Source: an uncultured Prevotella sp.
GTDB taxonomy: Bacteria; Bacteroidota; Bacteroidia; Bacteroidales; Bacteroidaceae
Length of the DNA stretch: 5,526 nt
NCBI GenBank assembly: GCA_945863825.1
Contig: CAMBBY010000122.1
Coordinates: 1-5,526 of the forward strand
Direction of reading: 5' to 3'
Part shown: in pieces, positions 1-5,526 of the stretch
Position numbering within the stretch: position 1 is the first letter of the stretch
How the letters are laid out: each line of letters begins with the position of its first letter
Notes under the pieces: model-generated
What the model was told of the DNA's origin: nothing
The model's database searches: none
The model's input: the letters and a program-made list of their open reading frames with translations, nothing else
Program-made: the position numbers and the translations under genes

Positions 1-1855
1 TGCGGCTCAATATCACGGCAAGGAAGATGCCGATGAGATAGAGCGATACCATGATGAGCGAACGGTATTGGATGGCAAAGAATGTTCCGATAACCATGAT
101 GTAGATTGGCAGACGAGCCGAACAACTCATCAATGGCAAAATCAGCATCGTTATCAGACGGGAACGGTGACTCTCGATGGTTCTCGTTGCCATCACGGCA
201 GGCACGTTACATCCGAATCCCATAATCAGCGGAATGAATGATTTGCCATGCAGGCCCATCTTGTGCATCAGTTTATCCATGATGAAGGCGGCACGAGCCA
301 TATATCCCGAATCCTCCATGTATGAGATGAAGAAATACAAAATCAGAATCTGTGGCAGGAACACGATGACCGCACCTACACCACCAATCACACCATCTAC
401 CAGCATGTCCTTCACTGGTCCGTCCGGCATCGTGGTACTGATGAATTCGCCCAGCCATGCTACGCCGTCTTCAATCCATCCCTTAGGAATCTCGCCCAGT
501 ACGAAGGTGGCTGAGAACATGATGAACAGCAGCAGGATGAAGATAGGGAAGCCTACATATTTATTGGTCAGGATTCTGTCGATGAGATGGGTTATCTGAT
601 AGGTATCCTTTGCTTTGCCAGGTTCATAGCCTGCTTCCTGCAATGCTCCATGAATAAAACCATATTTGGCATCCATGATGGCTGTTTCACTATCTTCCAA
701 TGTCTCTTCCTTCACACGCTTGGCTGCCTCATCGCGGGCTGCGAAGATTTCCTTGGCCGATTTCAGATGACTTACGTATTCCTCGGCGTGTTTGTCGTTC
801 TCCAATAACTTGATAGAAAGATATCGTGTGGAGTAGCGCTGGCGGATGGAATCATCTACCTTCAGATACTTCTGGATATGTTCGATACCATGTTCTATCT
901 CATGTCCGTGGTTGATGTGGATGTGGCGGTAGTGAGCGTTAGTGTCTTCTTTTCCTTCGTAAAGTTCGATGATGGTCTCGAAGAGTTTATCCACGCCTCG
1001 ACCATTGGTGAAGACGGTAGGTATCATTGAAATACCGAAGAGTTCACCGAGTTTGTCATAGTCGATATTATCGCCACGCTTCTCAGTTTCATCAAACATA
1101 TTGAGAGCGCAGACCATGCGGATGTGCATATCTATCAGCTGGGTAGTGAGATAGAGGTTGCGTTCCAGATTACTGGTGTCGATTACATTGATGACGATAT
1201 CTGGCGTGTGCTCGATGAGCTGCTTGCGCACATAAAGTTCTTCTGGTGAATAAGCAGAAAGAGAGTAGGTGCCTGGTAAATCTACAAGATTAAAGTGATA
1301 ACCGTTAAAATCGGCTTCACCTACCTTGGCATCTACGGTTACACCACTATAGTTGCCCACACGTTCGTGAGCACCTGAAGCAAAGTTGAACAATGATGTC
1401 TTACCGCAGTTAGGGTTACCTACCAAAGCTACGTTGATGACATGGTGAAGTCTCTCAGCCTCTTGTTCTGCAATAGCCTCGTTACTGGCATTGTCTTTTT
1501 TTTCAGCCACTAACATCTTATCACCGAGTGCCAACTCATCGTTATCGTTGGTATCTACTATTTGCGAGTTCATTACCTGTTGGCGGTCTTCTGCATCCGC
1601 CTTGCTCAGTTCTGCATCATGCTTAGCTTCATCGATGGAAACAACTTCGATATGATCAGCTTCGCTGTGGCGAAGTGATACCTCGTATCCCATGATTTTG
1701 TATTTTACTGGGTCCTGGAGTGGGGCATTGAGAAGTACATCAACTTTTTTGCCTTTGATAAATCCCATCTCGATGACTCTCTTACGGAAGCCACCATGAC
1801 CGGATACCTTGACGATAACGCCACTTTCACCTGTTTTAAGTTCTGATAATTTCAT
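1..1855 (-). CDS. feoB: Ferrous iron transporter, FeoA-FeoB fusion (partial, C-terminus off the left edge)
   Basis: This gene encodes the Fe(II) uptake protein of the inner membrane. I translated it codon by codon from ATG 1855-1853 and found no stop or frameshift over 618 codons to the left edge. Residues 1-74 form a FeoA domain (SH3-like), with the hallmark stretch KIMGYEVSLR. A charged linker of about 60 residues follows. The G domain (about 139-310) shows G1 GNPNCGKT (146-153), the G2 threonine in GVT (171-173), G3 DLPG (192-195), G4 NMFD (252-255) and a G5-like TNGRG (283-287). A helical spacer runs to about 430. The membrane part then starts with a hydrophobic segment near 433-455 and carries EDSGYMARAAF (514-524), GCNVPA (548-553) and SCSARLP (577-583), the Gate/core motifs of FeoB. 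Judged against E. coli FeoB from memory, roughly 200-300 C-terminal residues are missing. The chosen start begins the FeoA domain directly and has a purine-rich GAGGAAAG just upstream. Fusion of FeoA to FeoB is common in Bacteroidota. The identification is very secure. Confidence 0.97.
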   Translation of the reverse strand, partial: MKLSELKTGESGVIVKVSGHGGFRKRVIEMGFIKGKKVDVLLNAPLQDPVKYKIMGYEVSLRHSEADHIEVVSIDEAKHDAELSKADAEDRQQVMNSQIVDTNDNDELALGDKMLVAEKKDNASNEAIAEQEAERLHHVINVALVGNPNCGKTSLFNFASGAHERVGNYSGVTVDAKVGEADFNGYHFNLVDLPGTYSLSAYSPEELYVRKQLIEHTPDIVINVIDTSNLERNLYLTTQLIDMHIRMVCALNMFDETEKRGDNIDYDKLGELFGISMIPTVFTNGRGVDKLFETIIELYEGKEDTNAHYRHIHINHGHEIEHGIEHIQKYLKVDDSIRQRYSTRYLSIKLLENDKHAEEYVSHLKSAKEIFAARDEAAKRVKEETLEDSETAIMDAKYGFIHGALQEAGYEPGKAKDTYQITHLIDRILTNKYVGFPIFILLLFIMFSATFVLGEIPKGWIEDGVAWLGEFISTTMPDGPVKDMLVDGVIGGVGAVIVFLPQILILYFFISYMEDSGYMARAAFIMDKLMHKMGLHGKSFIPLIMGFGCNVPAVMATRTIESHRSRLITMLILPLMSCSARLPIYIMVIGTFFAIQYRSLIMVSLYLIGIFLAVILSR

Positions 1856-1859
1856 ATAT

Positions 1860-1867
1860 CTTTCCTC
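1860..1867 (-). promoter_or_regulatory. Shine-Dalgarno-like site of feoAB
   Basis: Read on the minus strand, GAGGAAAG lies 4 bases before the ATG at 1855. The core AGGA sits at a usable distance and supports this start codon. Strong Shine-Dalgarno sequences are uncommon in Bacteroidota, and secA next door lacks one, so this may be a modest aid to translation or chance in a purine-rich leader. Confidence 0.45.
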
Positions 1868-1883
1868 GTTTTATTTTTTCTTT

Positions 1884-1906
1884 GAGCATGTCCTTATGAT
1901 ATGCTC
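1884..1906 (-). other. Small hairpin in the predicted feoAB leader
   Basis: The arms GAGCAT (1884-1889) and ATGCTC (1901-1906) are a perfect 6-bp inverted repeat around an 11-base loop. If transcription starts about 7 bases past the predicted -7 element, the hairpin lies near the 5' end of the feoAB mRNA, about 30 bases before the putative ribosome site. No U-tract follows immediately, so it is not a terminator. It is short and could be chance. A role in mRNA stability or regulation is only a possibility. Confidence 0.3.
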
Positions 1907-1920
1907 TTATTCTTTTAGAC

Positions 1921-1946
1921 TGCAAAGTTACTAATAAAACTTTGCA
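1921..1946. promoter_or_regulatory. Perfect 9-bp inverted repeat over the feoAB promoter (candidate operator)
   Basis: TGCAAAGTT (1921-1929) and AACTTTGCA (1938-1946) are exact reverse complements separated by 8 bases. One arm contains the predicted -7 element, so a protein bound here would block the promoter, which is the usual geometry of a repressor site. The sequence does not match the Fur consensus or the DtxR-type iron box as I know them, so the regulator cannot be named. Part of the symmetry may arise because CAAAG/CTTTG is common in Bacteroidota promoter regions. Confidence 0.4.
1923..1930 (-). promoter_or_regulatory. Predicted feoAB promoter, -7 element
   Basis: The minus strand reads TAACTTTG, an exact match to the Bacteroidota -7 consensus TAnnTTTG used by the primary sigma factor of this phylum. 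It lies 68 bases before the feoAB start codon and just downstream of the secA terminator, where an independent promoter would be expected. No good -33 TTTG lies at the usual 19-21 base distance. The nearest candidates, GTTG at 1945-1948 and ATTG at 1956-1959, are at 14 and 25 bases. The promoter call therefore rests on the -7 element and position alone. Predicted transcription start is near 1916. Confidence 0.5.
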
Positions 1947-1972
1947 ACTTGATAGCAATCATGTCATTAAAT

Positions 1973-2019
1973 AAAAAAAATACCAGGAAATGATGAGAGT
2001 ATCATCAATTCTTGGTATT
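1973..2019 (-). terminator. Factor-independent terminator of secA
   Basis: On the minus strand an imperfect hairpin (2019-1979) is followed directly by eight T residues (1980-1973). The outer stem pairs AATACCA with TGGTATT (7 bp). After one A-C mismatch come 3 bp, then a T-T mismatch, then TGATGA pairing with TCATCA (6 bp) around a 5-base loop. That is 16 pairs plus a U-tract, lying about 75 bases past the secA stop codon. It separates secA from feoAB. The plus-strand side has no comparable T-run, so termination should act mainly on secA transcripts. Confidence 0.85.
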
Positions 2020-2092
2020 CTTATCATTATTTCTGATGATGTGTACCTCTTATACCTTATTATATATATAAGAGCATCACCATTTCTTGTGA

Positions 2093-5000
2093 TTACAAGT
2101 TTCTGCCGTGGCAGTTCTTGAACTTCTTGCCGCTGCCGCATGGACATGGATCGTTTGGACGAGGCATGCGCTCTGCACGGTAAGGAGTGTGGTTTGCCTG
2201 GCTTGCGCCTTCACGAGTGTCTTGGTTGGCTGCAGCCTGTTGAGCAGCACGCTCTGCACGTTCACGCTCTTCGTCAATGTCAACCTTAGACTCTACATAG
2301 TTCTGCTGTGTAGGCTGTTCAGGAGCAGCCTCTTGTACAGGCTGTTGTTCCATCACAGGAATCTGACCACGCATCAGGATGCTTGAAATACGATCGTACA
2401 TTTCGTTGATCATTGCGTCCCAAATCTTGGCACTCTCCAGTTTGTAGATCAACAATGGATCTTTCTGCTCGTAGCTGGCGTTCTGTACTGAGTGACGGAG
2501 TTCGTCCAGTTTGCGGAGATTCTCTTTCCAGTCATCATCAATGATATGGAGCAAGACGCTCTTCTCGAATTCCTTCACAACACTCTTAGCCTCAGACTCG
2601 TAAGCTTCCTTGAGGTTGCATGGTATCTGGTACATACGCTTACCATCTGTCAGTGGCACCATGATGCGCTCGTACATTGCACCCTGGTCTTCAAATACTT
2701 GCTTGATGATAGGGAATGCAGTAGCCTGAATGCGGTCTGTCTTGCGCTTGAACGCTGCCATTGCCTCCTGGAAGGCACGCTCTGCCAAATCTTCACGTCT
2801 GCCAGATTCGTATTCTTCCTCGGTAAATGGAATCTCCATAGCAAGAACCTTGAGGAACTCTTCCTTTGCACCATCGAAATCATTGTTATTGATGATATTC
2901 AAGCAGCGGTCCCAAATAATGTTGGTGATATCCATGCCGATACGCTCACCCATCAAGGCGTGACGACGCTTTTCATAGATAACGGTACGCTGACGGTTCA
3001 TCACGTCATCATACTCCAGGAGGTGCTTACGGATACCGAAGTTGTTTTCCTCAACCTTGCGCTGGGCACGCTCGATGCTCTTGCTGATCATAGGACTCTC
3101 GATACGCTCGCCATCCTCGAAACCAAGACGGTCCATTACCTTTGCAATACGTTCAGAAGCGAACAGACGCATCAGCTTATCTTCCAATGATACATAGAAT
3201 ACAGATGAACCTGGGTCACCCTGACGACCTGCACGACCACGGAGCTGACGGTCAACACGACGGCTCTCATGGCGTTCTGTACCGATGATAGCAAGACCAC
3301 CTGCAGCCTTTACTTCTGGAGTCAGCTTGATATCGGTACCACGACCTGCCATGTTGGTAGCGATGGTTACGGCACCCTTGCCATTTGTTGATCGACCAGC
3401 CTCGGCAACAATCTGAGCCTCCTGCTGGTGCAACTTAGCGTTCAACACGTTATGAGGAATGTTACGCATCTTCAACATCTTGCTCAACAACTCTGAGATT
3501 TCTACAGATGTTGTACCCACCAAAACAGGGCGACCAGCATTGCGCATTTCTTCAATCTCATCAATGACGGCACGATACTTTTCACGGGCTGTCTTATAGA
3601 CGCGGTCGTCCAAGTCGTGACGTGCAATAGGACGGTTGGTAGGAATCTCAACGACGTCGAGTTTGTAAATATCCCAGAACTCACCAGCTTCTGTGCTTGC
3701 AGTACCGGTCATACCAGAGAGTTTGTGGTACATACGGAAATAGTTCTGGAGTGTGATAGTTGCGAATGTCTGAGTAGCAGCCTCAACCTTTACATGCTCC
3801 TTAGCTTCGATAGCCTGATGCAAGCCATCGCTCCAGCGACGACCTTCCATGATACGGCCAGTCTGCTCATCGACAATCTTCACTTCGCCATCCATGACAA
3901 CATATTCGTCGTCCTTATTAAACATGGTATAAGCTTTCAGCAACTGCTGAAGTGTGTGAACTCGTTCACTCTGTACACCATAGTGTGCCAACATCTCGTC
4001 TTTCTTGTCGAGACGCTCCTGGTCAGAGATGTCTGTGCGAGCTTCCAACTCACTCATCTCTGTAGTGATATCAGGCAATACGAAAAGTTCCTTATCGTTT
4101 ACCTGTTTTGCCAACCAGTCTGTACCCTTGTCGGTAAGGTCGGCTGAATTCAATTTCTCATCTACCACGAAATACAAAGGTTCTACAGCCTTAGGCATCT
4201 CACGGTTGTTGTTAGCCATGTAGTATTCCTCGGTCTTCAACAAACCAGCCTTGATACCTTCCTCAGAAAGGTACTTGATCAATGGCTTATTCTTAGGCAA
4301 TGCCTTGAATGAACGGTAAAGAGCCAAGAAACCAGCCTCAAGTATTTCCTGATTCTTGGTCTTGCTTCCTTCGCTAATCTTCTGCTTAGCTTCTGCGAGC
4401 AATTCTGTTGCCTGTTTGCGCTGTACTTCATAGAGACGCTCTACCAATGGCTGGTATTCCTCAAACATCTGATCGTCACCCTTTGGGATTGGACCGGAAA
4501 TGATAAGTGGAGTACGGGCATCGTCAATCAAAACGGAGTCAACCTCATCGACGATTGCATAGTTGTGCTGGCGCTGTACCAAGTCTGCAGGACTTGTTGC
4601 CATATTGTCGCGCAAATAGTCGAAACCAAACTCATTGTTTGTACCAAAGGTGATATCTGCCAAATATGCTTTGCGACGCGCGTCAGAATTAGGGCGATGC
4701 TTGTCGATGCAATCTACAGAAAGACCATTGAACATATAGAGAGGTCCCATCCACTCAGAGTCACGCTTTGCCAAGTAATCGTTGACAGTAACGACATGTA
4801 CACCATTGCCAGTTAAGGCATTCAGGAATACAGGACAGGTACCAACGAGTGTCTTACCCTCACCGGTAGCCATCTCGGCAATCTTACCTTGATGCAAAAC
4901 GACACCACCGAAGAGCTGAACATCGTAGTGAACCATTTCCCATTTCAGGTCGTTGCCACCTGCTGTCCAATGGTTGTGATAGATAGCCTTATCTCCATCA

Positions 5001-5446
5001 ATGGTGATGAAGTCATTCTTAGGGTCTGCTGCCAACTCACGGTCAAAATCAGTAGCTGTAACGATGGTCTCCTCGTTTTCTGCAAAACGGCGAGCTGTAT
5101 CCTTTACAATACTGAATGCAGTAGGGAGCACTTCATTGAGGGCAATCTCATATTTGTCGAGTGCCTCCTTCTCCAACTTATCAATCTGGTTGAAGATACC
5201 TTCACGCTCGTCAATAGGAGTTTCTTCTATCTTAGCCTTGAGTTCTGCTATCTTAGCTTTCTCCTCGTTGGCATACTCCTGTACATACTTCTGGATTTCT
5301 TTTGTCTTAGCACGAAGCTCGTCATTGCTCAAGGCCTTGATATTAGGATATTCTGCCTTGATTTTCTCTACGATTGGCTGGATCAACTTCATGTCGCGAG
5401 TTGATTTGTTGCCAAACAATGACTGAAGAATTTTGTTAAAGTTCAT
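2093..5446 (-). CDS. secA: Preprotein translocase ATPase SecA (complete)
   Basis: SecA is the cytosolic and membrane-associated motor that uses ATP to push unfolded preproteins through SecYEG. The frame is intact from ATG 5446 to TAA 2093-2095, 1117 residues. NBD1 contains EMATGEGKT (191-199, Walker A) and VDEVDS (299-304, Walker B). The preprotein cross-linking domain follows at about 318-510, then NBD2 with GMTGTAS (578-584), [10 protein letters not shown] (697-706) and [14 protein letters not shown] (733-746). The helical scaffold and wing span about 770-1025. A Gln/Ala/Glu-rich linker leads to a C-terminal SEC-C zinc motif with C1101, C1103, C1112 and H1113. It is about 216 residues longer than E. 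coli SecA (901). The extra sequence lies mainly before YDVQL at 174-178 (about 95 residues) and in the cross-linking domain (about 40). Enlarged SecA of this kind is usual in Bacteroidota. The start matches the SecA N-terminus ([10 protein letters not shown]) and has no Shine-Dalgarno, only an A/T-rich leader. It appears to be a single-gene unit. Confidence 0.99.
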   Translation of the reverse strand: MNFNKILQSLFGNKSTRDMKLIQPIVEKIKAEYPNIKALSNDELRAKTKEIQKYVQEYANEEKAKIAELKAKIEETPIDEREGIFNQIDKLEKEALDKYEIALNEVLPTAFSIVKDTARRFAENEETIVTATDFDRELAADPKNDFITIDGDKAIYHNHWTAGGNDLKWEMVHYDVQLFGGVVLHQGKIAEMATGEGKTLVGTCPVFLNALTGNGVHVVTVNDYLAKRDSEWMGPLYMFNGLSVDCIDKHRPNSDARRKAYLADITFGTNNEFGFDYLRDNMATSPADLVQRQHNYAIVDEVDSVLIDDARTPLIISGPIPKGDDQMFEEYQPLVERLYEVQRKQATELLAEAKQKISEGSKTKNQEILEAGFLALYRSFKALPKNKPLIKYLSEEGIKAGLLKTEEYYMANNNREMPKAVEPLYFVVDEKLNSADLTDKGTDWLAKQVNDKELFVLPDITTEMSELEARTDISDQERLDKKDEMLAHYGVQSERVHTLQQLLKAYTMFNKDDEYVVMDGEVKIVDEQTGRIMEGRRWSDGLHQAIEAKEHVKVEAATQTFATITLQNYFRMYHKLSGMTGTASTEAGEFWDIYKLDVVEIPTNRPIARHDLDDRVYKTAREKYRAVIDEIEEMRNAGRPVLVGTTSVEISELLSKMLKMRNIPHNVLNAKLHQQEAQIVAEAGRSTNGKGAVTIATNMAGRGTDIKLTPEVKAAGGLAIIGTERHESRRVDRQLRGRAGRQGDPGSSVFYVSLEDKLMRLFASERIAKVMDRLGFEDGERIESPMISKSIERAQRKVEENNFGIRKHLLEYDDVMNRQRTVIYEKRRHALMGERIGMDITNIIWDRCLNIINNNDFDGAKEEFLKVLAMEIPFTEEEYESGRREDLAERAFQEAMAAFKRKTDRIQATAFPIIKQVFEDQGAMYERIMVPLTDGKRMYQIPCNLKEAYESEAKSVVKEFEKSVLLHIIDDDWKENLRKLDELRHSVQNASYEQKDPLLIYKLESAKIWDAMINEMYDRISSILMRGQIPVMEQQPVQEAAPEQPTQQNYVESKVDIDEERERAERAAQQAAANQDTREGASQANHTPYRAERMPRPNDPCPCGSGKKFKNCHGRNL
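2096..2155 (-). other. SEC-C zinc-binding motif of SecA
   Basis: Residues 1098-1117 contain the CxCx8CH pattern (C1101, C1103, C1112, H1113). In E. coli this tail binds Zn and SecB and has also been linked to ribosome contact. All four ligands are present here, so the tail should fold. The partner in this organism is unknown, since many Bacteroidota lack an obvious SecB. Confidence 0.9.
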
Positions 5447-5472
5447 TGTTATATTTATTTTTTTTGTTATTC
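5447..5472 (-). other. A/T-rich secA leader without Shine-Dalgarno
   Basis: The bases just before the secA ATG are nearly all A and T on the minus strand, with a run of eight or more A residues and no GGAG-like sequence. This fits the Bacteroidota pattern, in which A-rich unstructured leaders replace the Shine-Dalgarno interaction. Confidence 0.5.
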
Positions 5473-5480
5473 GAAATTTA
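5473..5480 (-). promoter_or_regulatory. Weak candidate secA promoter, -7 element
   Basis: The minus strand reads TAAATTTC, seven of eight positions of the Bacteroidota -7 consensus TAnnTTTG, with the last G replaced by C. It lies 26 bases before the secA ATG. No TTTG was found at the expected upstream distance. The region is A/T-rich and chance matches are likely. The true promoter could also lie beyond the right edge. Confidence 0.2.
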
Positions 5481-5499
5481 TCGGGAGTAATTGAAAATA

Positions 5500-5526
5500 A
5501 AGGAGTTATGAGTCATTTGACAAGTA
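5500..5526 (+). other. Possible start of a divergent gene at the right edge
   Basis: AAGGAG (5500-5505) is followed after two bases by ATG (5508-5510), then five complete open codons (S H L T S) before the sequence ends. This could be the start of a plus-strand gene divergent from secA. The spacing between AAGGAG and ATG is shorter than usual, and six codons cannot be identified, so this is recorded as a possibility only. Confidence 0.15.

Noticed and set aside
177..599. Plus-strand open frame of 140 codons
   Set aside because: It lies antisense within feoAB, whose membrane domain is intact and motif-rich in the opposite frame. The translation has no recognisable family features.
587..808. 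Plus-strand open frame of 73 codons
   Set aside because: It is antisense to the FeoB spacer region, short and without family features.
2056..2072. Palindromic CTTATTATATATATAAG after secA
   Set aside because: It is a simple AT-repeat with a weak stem and no T-tract. The hairpin at 1979-2019 is the better terminator.
1959..2147. Minus-strand open frame of 62 codons across the end of secA
   Set aside because: It overlaps the secA tail in another frame and runs through the terminator hairpin, so it is not a plausible gene.
2077..2283. Minus-strand open frame of 68 codons inside the secA 3' end
   Set aside because: It is a frame-shifted reading of the SecA linker and SEC-C region, whose correct frame is clearly intact.
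2492..3190. Plus-strand open frame of 232 codons
   Set aside because: It is a shadow of secA on the opposite strand. Its hydrophobic look comes from reverse-complemented charged helices of SecA.
3617..4147. Plus-strand open frame of 176 codons
   Set aside because: It is antisense to secA, with no independent start signal or family match.
4889..5404. Plus-strand open frame of 171 codons with hydrophobic C-terminal half
   Set aside because: It is antisense to the Lys/Glu-rich N-terminal helices of SecA. Codons for those residues read as Phe, Leu and Ser on the other strand, which mimics a membrane protein.
1..5526. Mobile elements, CRISPR arrays, tRNA or rRNA genes, prophage or defence genes
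   Set aside because: The window is filled by two conserved genes and short intergenic segments. I saw no repeat array, transposase, tRNA-like fold or sign of insertion.

Overview
This window reads as a stretch of ordinary chromosome from a Bacteroidota bacterium, most likely order Bacteroidales and possibly the Prevotella/Segatella group. Four things suggest this: a feoB gene with an N-terminal FeoA domain in the same chain; a SecA of 1117 residues, about 200 longer than the E. coli protein and enlarged in the same reading frame; a promoter-like TAnnTTTG element of the Bacteroidota type upstream of feoB; and an A/T-rich leader without a Shine-Dalgarno sequence in front of secA. The phylum call is fairly firm. 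The genus is a guess.

Layout, left to right. Positions 1-1855 hold the 5' part of a minus-strand feoAB gene (FeoA-FeoB fusion, ferrous iron uptake). It is open from its ATG at 1855 to the left edge, so its C-terminal membrane part lies outside the window. Positions 1856-2092 are intergenic. They hold a clear factor-independent terminator for secA (1973-2019), a predicted feoAB promoter at 1923-1930 embedded in a perfect 9-bp inverted repeat (1921-1946), and a small hairpin in the predicted feoAB leader. Positions 2093-5446 are secA, complete, on the minus strand. Positions 5447-5526 are the A/T-rich secA leader with a weak promoter-like element. A possible start of a divergent plus-strand gene sits at the very edge.

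The two genes point the same way but look independently transcribed: secA ends in its own terminator and feoAB has its own promoter-like sequence and operator-like palindrome. SecA is the ATPase motor that drives proteins through SecYEG. FeoB is an inner-membrane protein that admits Fe(II), with its own cytosolic G domain. No functional link between them is evident beyond adjacency.

I looked for a novel system and did not find one. Both genes are conserved housekeeping or transport genes with all diagnostic motifs intact. The long open frames on the opposite strand are antisense shadows. The item most worth a second look is the palindrome over the feoAB promoter.
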